Assembly: GCA_007131435.1 (NCBI GenBank)
Contig: SLQM01000252.1
Location: 1 to 33,304 of the forward strand
Direction: 5' to 3'
Length of the DNA: 33,304 nt
From: Syntrophomonadaceae bacterium
Lineage (GTDB): Bacteria; Bacillota; Dethiobacteria; DTU022
Shown here: positions 10,136 through 20,045 of the stretch, piece after piece
Layout: each line of letters opens with the position of its first letter
Position numbering within the stretch: position 1 is the stretch's first letter
Position numbers and translations under genes: made by a program
Notes under the pieces: model-generated
What the model was told of the DNA's origin: nothing
What the model saw: the letters and a program-made list of their open reading frames with translations, nothing else
Databases searched by the model: none

Positions 10136-10555
10136 TTAAGTTAATCCTTTGCCTGTAGAGGTTATGGTCAATTTGCCGTGTTTAACTCCTTTAACGCCAA
10201 TTAACCTGCCTGCCAGCTCTTTCGCTTCGGCAGCGCGACCCTTGATTACCATAACTTCAAGGCAGTGATCGTGCTCGAGATGAACATGCATAACTGATAT
10301 TATCATTTCGTGGTGTTCGTGCTGTAATTCAAGTAAAAGATCGCTCAACCCCCGGACGTGATGGTTGTAGATTATAGTAATTGTTCCGGCTACTTCCTCT
10401 TCATCGTTAGACCAATCAAGTTCTACCAGCTGGTTGCGAATTAAATCTCTTATAGCTTCAGAGCGGTTGGGATAACCTCGTTTAACAATCTCACGATCAA
10501 GTCTTTCCAACAGGTCTTTTTCCATGGAAATACCGAAACGCATCAACCCTGGCAA
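10136..10555 (-). CDS. nikR: NikR-type nickel-responsive ribbon-helix-helix regulator
   Basis: 139 aa; [39 protein letters not shown] domain and HHVRGL...[17 protein letters not shown] nickel-site region. Confidence 0.9.
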   Translation of the reverse strand: MPGLMRFGISMEKDLLERLDREIVKRGYPNRSEAIRDLIRNQLVELDWSNDEEEVAGTITIIYNHHVRGLSDLLLELQHEHHEMIISVMHVHLEHDHCLEVMVIKGRAAEAKELAGRLIGVKGVKHGKLTITSTGKGLT

Positions 10556-10616
10556 TCTAAATCAGCTCCTTCTGATAATTATATATTATAACACAAGAAC
10601 TTTAACAAGGATTAGA

Positions 10617-10645
10617 TTGAAAAAAGCAGAAGTATACTTTATAAT
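10617..10645 (+). promoter_or_regulatory. Sigma-A-type promoter for the Na/Pi cotransporter gene
   Basis: TTGAAA (10617-10622), 17-bp spacer, TATAAT (10640-10645). Confidence 0.75.
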
Positions 10646-10693
10646 GTGCTTTGCGAACTATACCAATAAGCCAATTCGGCAGGGGGCAATTTA

Positions 10694-12295
10694 TTGTTCT
10701 GGGATATAGCCTTTAGTACTCTTGGCGGCCTTGGGCTTTTCTTATTCGGCATCCAGATTATGGCTTCCGGCATGCAGAAGGCAGCTGGTGACAGGTTTCG
10801 CCGTATCTTGGAAATCTTAACCAATAAACCGGTAATCGGTGTATTGACCGGAATACTTGTCACCATTCTTGTTCAAAGCAGCAGCACGGCTTCAGTAATG
10901 GTTGTTGGCTTTGCCAATGCCGGCCTGATGAATCTTTCCCAGGCCATTAGTGTGATTATCGGTGCCAATATAGGCACCACTGTCACTGCCCAAATTGTAT
11001 CTTTCAAAATCGGTGTAATTGCTCTTCCGGCTATCGGTATCGGTTCCCTGCTCAACTTCTTTGGACGCAGGCGGTTCCAGAGGTACCTGGGGCAGACAGT
11101 GCTCGGTTTTGGGCTGCTTTTTCTCGGTATGACAACCATGTCAAACGGTATGATGCCGCTGCGGGAACTGGATGCTTTCCACAACATGCTGGCCCAGTTC
11201 AGCGCTTATCCTATTCTTGGCATCCTCGCCGGCGCAATCTTCACAGCCCTTATACAAAGCAGCAGTGCAGCTACAGGAGTCATTATCGCCCTGACCCTCC
11301 AGGATCTTATCCCATTTCACTCTGCAGTGCCTCTAGTTTTGGGGACCAATGTGGGCACCAGCATTACAGCTATCCTGGCCGGGATTGGAGCGAATGTTGC
11401 TGCGCGGCGTGCTGCTGTGGCCCATGTCCTATTTAACCTTATCGGTGTAATTCTTGCCCTGATCTTTTTGCAGCCATTTACATCAATTCTTGTGGAAACA
11501 GCTAATACCGTCCCCCGCCAGGTTGCCAATACCCATACCGCGTTCAACCTTTTTAATACGATCATCTTCCTTGTTTTCTTAAAATATTTTACCAGGCTGG
11601 TCTGCTATATCATTCCCGGAGAAGATGAAAAGATCGAATTTGGACCTAAATATCTCGATCCAAGAATTTTAAGAACTCCTGCTGTGGCGATTGGGGGAGC
11701 AAAACAGGAACTCCTGCGCATGGCTTCTATTGCCCGGGAAATGCTTGGTGAATCTATCCAGGTATTTATACATGGCGATCTAAAAAAAATTAAGCACATT
11801 GAGCAAATGGAAGACCTGATTGACGGCCTTGAAAAAGAGATCAATATTTACCTTGCAGATCTTTCCCAGCACTCCATGTCACGTGAACAATCCAATGCAG
11901 TCGGGCATATGATGTCAGCAGCCAATGACCTGGAGCGGATAGGAGATCACTCGGAAAACATTGTACAGCTGGGGGAATTAAAAGCCGAGGAAAGACTTCC
12001 CTTTTCTACGACTGCCCTGGATGAGATAAATGAGCTCTACAGCAAGGTGGATTCAATGTTGGAAAGGGCGATTATCGCATACAGAAATGATAACCATGAG
12101 CTGGCAAAACAGATAGTAGTTGAAGATGATGAAGTAGATGAGATGGAAAAGAACCTGCGCATGAGCCATATTGATCGGATCAACACCCGAAAATGCTATC
12201 CACAGTCAGGGGTTATCTACCTGGATCTACTCAGCAATCTTGAACGGATAGCAGATCATGCCAACAATATAGCAAACCTGGTTCTTGAAGAATAA
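10694..12295 (+). CDS. Na/Pi cotransporter family protein with C-terminal PhoU-like domain
   Basis: 533 aa, TTG start; repeats VQSSSTAS/IQSSSAAT and GANIGTTVTA/GTNVGTSITA; C-terminal helical PhoU-like region (DLERIGDHSENI, NLERIADHANNIA). Confidence 0.9.
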   Translation: MFWDIAFSTLGGLGLFLFGIQIMASGMQKAAGDRFRRILEILTNKPVIGVLTGILVTILVQSSSTASVMVVGFANAGLMNLSQAISVIIGANIGTTVTAQIVSFKIGVIALPAIGIGSLLNFFGRRRFQRYLGQTVLGFGLLFLGMTTMSNGMMPLRELDAFHNMLAQFSAYPILGILAGAIFTALIQSSSAATGVIIALTLQDLIPFHSAVPLVLGTNVGTSITAILAGIGANVAARRAAVAHVLFNLIGVILALIFLQPFTSILVETANTVPRQVANTHTAFNLFNTIIFLVFLKYFTRLVCYIIPGEDEKIEFGPKYLDPRILRTPAVAIGGAKQELLRMASIAREMLGESIQVFIHGDLKKIKHIEQMEDLIDGLEKEINIYLADLSQHSMSREQSNAVGHMMSAANDLERIGDHSENIVQLGELKAEERLPFSTTALDEINELYSKVDSMLERAIIAYRNDNHELAKQIVVEDDEVDEMEKNLRMSHIDRINTRKCYPQSGVIYLDLLSNLERIADHANNIANLVLEE

Positions 12296-12374
12296 GTCCG
12301 AATAACATGTATTAAAAGAATAGACGGTCAGCTTGTTTTGGCTGGCAAGTTAGATTTTACCGGGATAACGGGGA

Positions 12375-13412
12375 ATGAAGATGGGTAATTATAGGGCCAG
12401 GCGGATCAAGGGGACGCTGCTGCTAAGCAGCGAATCACCTTCAATTAAGAAAGCTGCCTCTATTCTTCAAAACGGTGGCCTGGTTGCATTTCCGACTGAA
12501 ACCGTTTACGGCCTTGGTGCATCTGCTCTTGACAGCAGCGCGGTAAAAAAAATATTTACAGCGAAAGGCCGCCCTGCAGATAATCCTCTTATTGTGCATC
12601 TATCGGCGGTTGAGGAGCTGGAAAGTGTTGCGCAAAATATTCCTGATCAGGCCTACATTCTTGCTGAGTCATTTTGGCCCGGCCCGTTGAGCCTTGTTCT
12701 TGAAAGGGCTCCAGCGGTATCACCCCTGGTTAGCGCAGGTTTAGAGACCGTTGCAGTAAGGATGCCTGACCGCAGCGAAGCGTTGAACCTGATTAAAGAA
12801 GCGAAATTACCGGTTGCAGCGCCAAGCGCTAATCTTTCAGGCAGCCCCAGCCCCACAACGTATAAGCACGTCATTGATGATCTTGCAGGCAAGATAGATG
12901 CTGTAATAATGAGTACGCCCTGTGCAATTGGGGTTGAATCGACAGTGCTTGATTTAACAGCTTCCAGGCCAGCTATTTTAAGGCCGGGAGGACTGTCAAA
13001 AGAGAGCCTGGAAAAAGTTCTCGGTATGTCGATAGCTCTATCCGGTAAGAGTCACGCTACTCATTTACCTTCTTCGCCGGGAATGAAATACCGTCACTAT
13101 AAACCCCGCATTCCCCTTTTGCTGGTTACAGGTTCGCCGCCGGGAAGGAAAAAAATTCTCAGGGAACTCGCTGCCTACTATGGTAAGAGGGGTAAAAAAG
13201 CAGCTCTTCTAAACTTTGATCTAAACCAACACACTCAGAGGGCTGGAGATATTGATGAAATTGCTTCCAAACTCTATTACAGCCTGCGCTACTTCGACAA
13301 TAAAGGATATGATCTTATTCTTGCAGAAGAAACAGACCAGGCAGGCCTGGGTTTGGCAGTAATGAACAGGCTTGCAAAGGCAGCGACAAGAATTATCAGG
13401 ATTTTGGATTAA
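12375..13412 (+). CDS. ywlC: Threonylcarbamoyl-AMP synthase (YrdC/Sua5 family)
   Basis: 345 aa; GGLVAFPTETVYGLGASA, KGRPADNPLIVHL, PSANLSGSPSPT, Sua5-type C-terminus SSPGMKYRHYKP. Confidence 0.93.
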   Translation: MKMGNYRARRIKGTLLLSSESPSIKKAASILQNGGLVAFPTETVYGLGASALDSSAVKKIFTAKGRPADNPLIVHLSAVEELESVAQNIPDQAYILAESFWPGPLSLVLERAPAVSPLVSAGLETVAVRMPDRSEALNLIKEAKLPVAAPSANLSGSPSPTTYKHVIDDLAGKIDAVIMSTPCAIGVESTVLDLTASRPAILRPGGLSKESLEKVLGMSIALSGKSHATHLPSSPGMKYRHYKPRIPLLLVTGSPPGRKKILRELAAYYGKRGKKAALLNFDLNQHTQRAGDIDEIASKLYYSLRYFDNKGYDLILAEETDQAGLGLAVMNRLAKAATRIIRILD

Positions 13413-13427
13413 CCTGGAGGCGTATAG

Positions 13428-13907
13428 ATGCTTATTATACTTTTCGTATGTACCGGCAATACCTGTCGCAGCCCCATGGCCGAAGCGCTGCTAAATGCCG
13501 GGCAGCCGGGGGCCAACCTGCCTTTTAAGGTAAAAGCTTCATCTGCCGGTTTGGCAGCTTATGAAGGGCAGGCTGTTTCTGAACCTGTGCGCCAACTCCT
13601 GGCTGCAGAAGGGATTGACCTGGCAGGCCACAGGGCCAGGCAGGTTAATAGCGAGATCATTGACAGTGCTGATCTTATCCTGACCATGACAGAATCACAA
13701 CTTCGTGAATTAAATTTTCGCTTTCCTTCTGCCGCTGGGAAATGTTTTGTTTTAAAGCCATACGCCGGCATATCTGGAGATTTTCCTGACATTAAAGATC
13801 CGATAGGCTTGGGCTTAGAAAAATATCGGGACGTTTTAGAGGAAATACGAAGCAGTATCAAGAAATTAAATCTAAAATTTGCCTCGGAAAATGGGCATTC
13901 AGGCTAA
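13428..13907 (+). CDS. ywlE: Low-molecular-weight protein phosphatase, YwlE-like (probable arginine phosphatase)
   Basis: VCTGNTCRSPMAEALL; Thr in the CxGNTCR loop is the feature associated with arginine phosphatases; ywlC-ywlE-rpiB order. Confidence 0.85.
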   Translation: MLIILFVCTGNTCRSPMAEALLNAGQPGANLPFKVKASSAGLAAYEGQAVSEPVRQLLAAEGIDLAGHRARQVNSEIIDSADLILTMTESQLRELNFRFPSAAGKCFVLKPYAGISGDFPDIKDPIGLGLEKYRDVLEEIRSSIKKLNLKFASENGHSG

Positions 13908-13929
13908 TAATCATGGGAGGGGTTAGAAG

Positions 13930-14373
13930 ATGAAGATAGCCCTGGGAAGCGATCATGCCGGTTACAACTTAAAAGAAGAGATAGCAGAGCAGTTAAAAAG
14001 CAGGGGTTGCCTAATAAAGGATTGCGGCGTATTCTCCAGGGAGAGTTCAGATTATCCTGACACTGCTGAAACAGTATCAGGAGCGGTGCAGGACGGGGAG
14101 GTTAACTTCGGCATTCTCATCTGCGGAACCGGAATTGGTATGTCGATTGCGGCAAACAAGCGTAAAGGGATCAGGGCAGCACTATGTGCTGAGTCATATT
14201 CAGCCCGCTGCGCCCGTCAACACAATAATGCCAACATTCTTGCACTCGGTTCCCGGGTAACCGGGGTGGGGCTTGCGTTGGAAATTATCGATGTTTTTTT
14301 GGCTACTTCTTTTGAAGGAGGGCGCCATCAAGGCCGGGTAGATAAAGTTACTGCATTAGAAAACACCAGATAA
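13930..14373 (+). CDS. rpiB: Ribose 5-phosphate isomerase B
   Basis: MKIALGSDHAGYNLKEEI, GILICGTGIGMSIAANKRKGIRAALC. Confidence 0.95.
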   Translation: MKIALGSDHAGYNLKEEIAEQLKSRGCLIKDCGVFSRESSDYPDTAETVSGAVQDGEVNFGILICGTGIGMSIAANKRKGIRAALCAESYSARCARQHNNANILALGSRVTGVGLALEIIDVFLATSFEGGRHQGRVDKVTALENTR

Positions 14374-14385
14374 GGATGATACAAC

Positions 14386-15651
14386 ATGAATGAACCAGGC
14401 TTTAGATTAGGTTTTGAACTGCTGGGGGAAGTTGACCCCGAGATTGCGGCAACTATTAATGAAGAAGAAAAGCGTCAGCAGGAAAACTTGATCATGATCG
14501 CCTCTGAAAACCTGGTGAGCAGAGCTGTGCTCCAGGCCCAGGGGTCGGTTTTAACTAATAAATACGCAGAAGGGTATGCAGGGGCTCGCTATTATGGAGG
14601 ATGCACTTTTGTGGACCGGGCAGAAGAGCTGGCCATTAAAAGGGCAAAAGAGATTTTTTCTGCAGAGCATGTTAATGTTCAGCCACACTCAGGCACTTCG
14701 GCCAACATGGCTGTCTACCTGGCCTTCCTGCAGCCGGGTGATAAAATCTTAGGTATGGATTTAAGTCACGGTGGGCACCTGACTCACGGGAGTAAGGTTA
14801 ACATCTCAGGTATCTACTATCAGGCATTCAGCTACGGGGTAAATCGTGAAACAGGTTTAATTGATCTCGGGAATGTTAGAAAGATTGCCAGGGAAACTAA
14901 GCCCAGGCTGATCATTGCCGGAGCCAGTTCCTACCCCAGGTTTATTGATTTTGAAGGGTTTGCCGCCATTGCAAAAGAAGTTGGAGCCCTTTTTCTTGTT
15001 GACATGGCTCATACTGCAGGTTTGGTAGCGGCAGGTGTTCACCCGAACCCAGTTTTATACGCCGACCTGGTTACAGCTACTACGCATAAAACATTTCGCG
15101 GCCCCAGGGGCGGGATGATTTTTTGCCGCAGTGAATATGCTGCTGCTATAGATAAAGCAGTTTTTCCCGGTTTACAGGGAGGGCCGCTGATGCATATCAT
15201 TGCAGCTAAGGCGGTTGCTTTTAAAGAAGCGCAGCTTCCCGGTTTTGTGAAGTACCAGGAAAAAGTAGTTGCCAATGCCCGGGCTCTTGCCGAGGGGCTT
15301 GCTGCTGAAGGGTTTAAGCTTTTAACGGGTGGGACTGATACGCACCTGGTGCTCGTTGACCTGCGCAGCAATGCCATTAGTGGTAAGGAAGCGGAGGCGC
15401 TGCTTGAAAGTGTACACATAACAGTCAATAAAAATGTAATCCCCTATGACCCTAAAGGGGCTAATGACCCCAGCGGCATCAGGCTGGGCACTCCGACTCT
15501 AACATCCCGGGGAATGGAAACCGGCCAGATGTTAGAAATTGCAGCTCTCATCGCAGAAACCATTAACTACAGGAACGATAAGAAGCGCCTGGAAAAAGTG
15601 CGAAGCAGGGTTGCAGAACTTTGCAGCGCTTTTAAAGTATATTATTTTTAG
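14386..15651 (+). CDS. glyA: Serine hydroxymethyltransferase
   Basis: 421 aa; [30 protein letters not shown]-lysine motif. Confidence 0.96.
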   Translation: MNEPGFRLGFELLGEVDPEIAATINEEEKRQQENLIMIASENLVSRAVLQAQGSVLTNKYAEGYAGARYYGGCTFVDRAEELAIKRAKEIFSAEHVNVQPHSGTSANMAVYLAFLQPGDKILGMDLSHGGHLTHGSKVNISGIYYQAFSYGVNRETGLIDLGNVRKIARETKPRLIIAGASSYPRFIDFEGFAAIAKEVGALFLVDMAHTAGLVAAGVHPNPVLYADLVTATTHKTFRGPRGGMIFCRSEYAAAIDKAVFPGLQGGPLMHIIAAKAVAFKEAQLPGFVKYQEKVVANARALAEGLAAEGFKLLTGGTDTHLVLVDLRSNAISGKEAEALLESVHITVNKNVIPYDPKGANDPSGIRLGTPTLTSRGMETGQMLEIAALIAETINYRNDKKRLEKVRSRVAELCSAFKVYYF

Positions 15652-15666
15652 AAGGAGTTGATTTTT

Positions 15667-16296
15667 TTGGAACAGGTAGTTGTAGTCGATCATCCGCTGG
15701 TACAGCATAAGCTTTCCCTCTGCCGGCGTGTAGAGACACAGACCTGGCAATTCCGGGGACTGGTTGAAGAAATTACCGCTCTTATGCTCTATGAGGCTAT
15801 CCGGGACATAGCGACGGTTGAAGCTGACCTGGTAACACCGGTAGGTCCCGGAAAAGGCACTCAAATTAGTGCCAAGGAACCGGTATTTGTTGCAGTTCTC
15901 AGGGCCGGGCTTGGTATGGTGCCCGGCGCGCTGCGTCTTTTCCCCTATGCAAGAGCCGGCCACATAGGGCTGTACAGGGATCACGACACTCATATTCCGG
16001 TTCAGTATTATAATAACCTCCCGCCAGATATAGAAGATGTTGATTGTTATTTACTCGAGCCAATGCTGGCAACCGGCGGATCAGCTGTTCATGCGCTAAC
16101 GCTGCTTAAAGAGGCAGGAGCGAAAAAGATTAAGATCATGAGCCTGATTGCTGCGCCAGAGGGTATTAAAGCGATTACCGATAGTCATCCTGATGTTACA
16201 ATATACCTGGCGTCCATCGATGAAAAGCTGAATGACAAAGCCTATATAGTTCCGGGCCTTGGCGATGCAGGAGATCGCCTTTTTGGGACAGCCTGA
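15667..16296 (+). CDS. upp: Uracil phosphoribosyltransferase
   Basis: ORF 15658-16296; TTG 15667 favoured because AAGGAG abuts 15658. [30 protein letters not shown]. Confidence 0.93.
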   Translation: MEQVVVVDHPLVQHKLSLCRRVETQTWQFRGLVEEITALMLYEAIRDIATVEADLVTPVGPGKGTQISAKEPVFVAVLRAGLGMVPGALRLFPYARAGHIGLYRDHDTHIPVQYYNNLPPDIEDVDCYLLEPMLATGGSAVHALTLLKEAGAKKIKIMSLIAAPEGIKAITDSHPDVTIYLASIDEKLNDKAYIVPGLGDAGDRLFGTA

Positions 16297-16313
16297 TGCA
16301 GCAGGAGATAGCT

Positions 16314-16760
16314 ATGGATAAGCGGCCCGATTGGGATCAGTATTTTTTGGAAATAGCATCGGTGGTGGCTTCCCGTTCAACCTGCCTGCGGCGTAAGGTG
16401 GGAGCCCTGTTGGTGTTAAACAAGCGTATTTTGACAACCGGTTATAATGGTACCCCATCAGGGCTTAAACATTGCAGGGAGGTTGGCTGCCTGAGGGAAG
16501 AGTTAAAGGTGCCATCCGGGGAAAGGCATGAGTTGTGCCGGGGCCTGCACGCAGAGCAAAATGCCATTATCCAGGCGGCAGTACATGGTGTAGCTATCAA
16601 TAAGGCAGTTCTTTACTGTACAAACTATCCCTGTGCGGTATGCGCCAAGATGATCATTAACGCCGGAATTAGATCGCTGGTGCTGGCTGCCAATTATCCC
16701 GATGATTTGGCGAAAGAGATTTTTACCGAGGCTGGAATAAACGTTAGGTTTATAGTATAA
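16314..16760 (+). CDS. comEB: dCMP/cytidine deaminase family protein (ComEB-like)
   Basis: ORF 16296-16760, ATG 16314 favoured by [13 protein letters not shown] and [17 protein letters not shown] zinc motifs. Confidence 0.9.
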   Translation: MDKRPDWDQYFLEIASVVASRSTCLRRKVGALLVLNKRILTTGYNGTPSGLKHCREVGCLREELKVPSGERHELCRGLHAEQNAIIQAAVHGVAINKAVLYCTNYPCAVCAKMIINAGIRSLVLAANYPDDLAKEIFTEAGINVRFIV

Positions 16761-16810
16761 TATTTTTCGTGTTGTGATCTGGATTCGTTTAATTTTTTGC
16801 ACAATTAAGA

Positions 16811-16947
16811 GATTTGCCTGCATTTTGACTTTCGCTTAGCAATGACTGGACCATTAATAACTGTATCAGCTGAACAAGATAATGATTACCCATGAACTTC
16901 GCCGGCAAATCCAAAAGAACCCTTAAAGCTATAATTTACAGAGGGTT
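16811..16947 (+). ncRNA. Candidate structured leader (riboswitch/attenuator-like) upstream of the V-ATPase operon
   Basis: 8-bp long-range stem GATTTGCC (16811-16818)/GGCAAATC (16904-16911), then hairpin AACCCT (16918-16923)/AGGGTT (16942-16947) followed by ATTTATTTA. Not matched to a known RNA family. Confidence 0.35.
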
Positions 16948-17077
16948 ATTTATTTACTGAGGGATAAAGGCTTGGATAAAATTTACTATTGCAGCATGGA
17001 TCAGATTATTTTGTTACAGTCTTTGATTTAAATTCTGCGAGATAGTAAACCAGTATCAGTTTAAAGGATGGTGGAGT

Positions 17078-17686
17078 ATGACTATTCAGGTAAAAGAACT
17101 TATTGACAAAATTAAAAACGAGGGTGTCCTTGCGGCCGAGGCTGAGGCTGAAAAGATTATTTCCGAAGCAGAGGAAAATGCATCCCAGATAATTAAGGAT
17201 GCCCAGTCCAGGGCGGAATCGATGAAGGCGCAGGCAGAACAGGAGATCGAGCAGCAAAAAGCTGCCGGTGAAGCTGCTATTAAGCAGGCCGCCCGCGATG
17301 TTTTAATTGGTTTGGACAAGCAACTTATGAAACGATTTGACGCAGTGATTATTGAATCTGTAGATACGGCACTGACAACTTCTTTAACAGAGAAAATTAT
17401 AGTAGAAATGGTTAGCGCCTGGGTTGATAAGGGCGAAGAGGGCATCAGGGTGGTTCTCTCATCAAATGATGCCGAAAAATTAAAAGAGTCTTTAAAAGGA
17501 AAATTATCGCAGAATCTCAAGGATGGAGTGGAAATTATCCCCTCTGCTAAATTTGATAAAGGTTTTCGTATCGGTGGCAGCAGCGGGGTTTTATATGATT
17601 TCTCAAAGGAAAGTATAGCTGAGGTCTTGTCTCAAGCTCTGTCCCCGGACCTCGCGGCAGCTTTGAAAGAGGATATAAAAGACTAA
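17078..17686 (+). CDS. atpE: V-type ATPase subunit E
   Basis: 202 aa; long Ala/Glu-rich N-terminal helix (LIDKIKNEGVLAAEAEAEKIISEAEENASQII) and globular C-terminus; first gene of the V-ATPase operon. Confidence 0.85.
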   Translation: MTIQVKELIDKIKNEGVLAAEAEAEKIISEAEENASQIIKDAQSRAESMKAQAEQEIEQQKAAGEAAIKQAARDVLIGLDKQLMKRFDAVIIESVDTALTTSLTEKIIVEMVSAWVDKGEEGIRVVLSSNDAEKLKESLKGKLSQNLKDGVEIIPSAKFDKGFRIGGSSGVLYDFSKESIAEVLSQALSPDLAAALKEDIKD

Positions 17687-17714
17687 GATATACAGTTGCC
17701 TGGAGGAAAGTTTT

Positions 17715-18242
17715 ATGAAAAACTACTTTTACACCTTAGCAGCCCTGAAAACTTTAAAGCTGGGCGAAAAAATTCCAATCTCTGAAGAGTCTTTTTTAGA
17801 ATTTGCTGAAGATACCATAGCAGCAAAGGATTACCGAATTTTACTCAAATGTCGTTGGGGCTTAACGGAGCCAACGGGCTTTTCTTTTGCTGACCGGATA
17901 CTTTCCTGGGAAAAGGAACTGCGTGTGGAGCTGGCCAAGGCCCGGGTTTCAAAGCTGCCATTTGAACTTCCACCAACTCTAAAAGACCTGCCCGGCAACT
18001 ACAGCCTGCTTGAAGAGGTGCGTGCTGCCATGGCTTTAGAATCACCGCTAGATGCGGAACGATATTTGGACCAAATGCGGTGGAACTATTTAGAAGAAAT
18101 AGGTGCTCGCCACTATTTTGACTTTGAAGCCCTGGTCATCTATTATTTAAAGCTTCAACTTGCCCTGCGCCAGGAAAAATTTCAAGAGGAACTTGGCAGA
18201 GATTCTTTCGAAAAAGAGTACGCTGCTCTAACGGAAAGTTAA
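17715..18242 (+). CDS. DUF2764-like V-ATPase-operon protein
   Basis: 175 aa; MKNYFYTLAALKTLKLGEKIPIS; located between E and A as in Chlamydia/spirochaete-type operons. Family assignment from memory and position. Confidence 0.7.
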   Translation: MKNYFYTLAALKTLKLGEKIPISEESFLEFAEDTIAAKDYRILLKCRWGLTEPTGFSFADRILSWEKELRVELAKARVSKLPFELPPTLKDLPGNYSLLEEVRAAMALESPLDAERYLDQMRWNYLEEIGARHYFDFEALVIYYLKLQLALRQEKFQEELGRDSFEKEYAALTES

Positions 18243-18273
18243 TAAACTGATTACCTTATAGAAATGGGTGAGA

Positions 18274-20043
18274 ATGATTAACAAAGTAATTGGCGTTAGT
18301 GGAAACATGGTCTCTGTGGAATATACCGGTGAGGCTACGATGAACGAAGTCTGTTACATCATTACCGGGGATAAGAAATTAAAGTCAGAGGTCATTCGTG
18401 TCAAGGGCAACGTGGCCGACCTCCAGGTTTTTGAAATGACTTCTGGTATAAGCGTGGGCGACACTGTTGAATTCAGCGGTGACCTGCTCAGTGTGCAGTT
18501 AGGTCCGGGTTTGCTGGGGCAGGTATATGATGGATTGCAGAACCCCCTGCCCGAACTGGCGGAACAGTGTGGCTTCTTTTTAGAACGCGGTGTCTACATG
18601 GCGGCTCTCGATGATGAAAAAGAGTGGGAGTTTAACCCGACTGTGGAGGTTGGTGCCAGGTTGGAAGCCGGCGAACAGATCGGTTTTGTTAAAGAGGGTC
18701 TTTTTAACCACTGGATTATGGTCCCCTTTCAGCTTGAGGGTGTTCTAACCATAGAGAGCATTAAAGAAGAAGGGAAATATTCCCTTAATGATGTGTTGGC
18801 TGAAGCCAGAGATGAAAAAGGAAACCTTCACCAATTATCGATGGTATTTAACTGGCCTGTAAAGCGGGCTATTAAAACCTATGCAGAGCGCTTAAAGCCG
18901 GAAGAAACGCTGATCACCAAGTTAAGAATTATTGACACTTTCATCCCCGTGGCCAAGGGTGGCACCTATTGCATCCCCGGTCCTTTTGGTGCCGGAAAAA
19001 CGGTTCTGCAACAGATTACCTCCAGGTATGCTGACGCGGATATTATTATCATTGCTGCCTGTGGAGAGCGTGCCGGCGAGGTCGTGGAGACCCTGAAAGA
19101 GTTTCCCGAGCTGATCGACCCGAAAACCGGCCGTTCCTTAATGGAGAGGACTATCATTATCTGCAACACTTCTTCCATGCCTGTTGCTGCCCGTGAAGCA
19201 TCGGTTTATACAGCAGTAACCATGGCCGAGTATTACCGGCAGATGGGCCTGAATGTTCTGCTGCTGGCAGATTCAACCTCGAGGTGGGCCCAGGCTATGC
19301 GTGAAATGTCCGGTCGCCTGGAAGAAATTCCAGGGGAAGAAGCCTTCCCTGCATACCTGGAATCGCTGATAGCCGCCTTTTACGAGCGGGCCGGGATTGT
19401 TCGCCTGAAAAGCGGTGATACCGGTTCTGTAACCATCGGCGGCACTGTTTCTCCGGCCGGCGGTAACTTTGAAGAGCCGGTAACCCAGGCCACGTTAAAG
19501 GTGGTGGGCGCATTTCACGGTTTGTCGCAACAGCGGGCTGACGCCCGTAAATATCCTGCTATTCACCCCCTGGAATCCTGGTCAAAGTACGAGGGCATTA
19601 TCGATCAGCAGAAGACAGAATATGGCCGGTCCGTACTCTTTAAAGGTGATGAGGTTGGCCAAATGATGAAAGTGGTTGGCGAAGAGGGTACTTCACTGGA
19701 TGATTACATAATTTACCTTAAATCAGAGTTTCTGGATTATGTTTATATCCAGCAGAACTCTTTTGATCCTGTAGATGCTGCCGTGGAGCCTGAGCGTCAA
19801 CAGCATATTTATGATATTATCATTGACATTCTGACGGCCAGGTTAGATTTTGACGGTAAAGAGGAAGCCCGCTCCTGGTTCAACCGGGTGCGGCAGAACT
19901 TCCTGGACTATAATGGTAAAAAATGGAACAGTGACGAGTTTAATGACCTGGAGAAAACCATCTCTGAACTGCTGGACGACAAGAAAATAGGGGTCGAAGC
20001 AGATGCCGAAAGTCTTTGGGCAGGCGAGTCAAGGAGGGGCTAG
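18274..20043 (+). CDS. atpA: V-type ATPase catalytic subunit A
   Basis: [13 protein letters not shown]-loop; [80 protein letters not shown] 18268-20043. Confidence 0.96.
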   Translation: MINKVIGVSGNMVSVEYTGEATMNEVCYIITGDKKLKSEVIRVKGNVADLQVFEMTSGISVGDTVEFSGDLLSVQLGPGLLGQVYDGLQNPLPELAEQCGFFLERGVYMAALDDEKEWEFNPTVEVGARLEAGEQIGFVKEGLFNHWIMVPFQLEGVLTIESIKEEGKYSLNDVLAEARDEKGNLHQLSMVFNWPVKRAIKTYAERLKPEETLITKLRIIDTFIPVAKGGTYCIPGPFGAGKTVLQQITSRYADADIIIIAACGERAGEVVETLKEFPELIDPKTGRSLMERTIIICNTSSMPVAAREASVYTAVTMAEYYRQMGLNVLLLADSTSRWAQAMREMSGRLEEIPGEEAFPAYLESLIAAFYERAGIVRLKSGDTGSVTIGGTVSPAGGNFEEPVTQATLKVVGAFHGLSQQRADARKYPAIHPLESWSKYEGIIDQQKTEYGRSVLFKGDEVGQMMKVVGEEGTSLDDYIIYLKSEFLDYVYIQQNSFDPVDAAVEPERQQHIYDIIIDILTARLDFDGKEEARSWFNRVRQNFLDYNGKKWNSDEFNDLEKTISELLDDKKIGVEADAESLWAGESRRG

Positions 20044-20045
20044 TA

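Noticed and set aside
10694-12295. Internal QSSS repeat in the Na/Pi cotransporter
   Set aside because: Expected inverted-repeat topology of the family.
17086-17520. 144-aa minus-strand ORF opposite atpE
   Set aside because: Ser/Ala/Ile-rich mirror of the Glu/Ala-rich coiled coil; shadow ORF.
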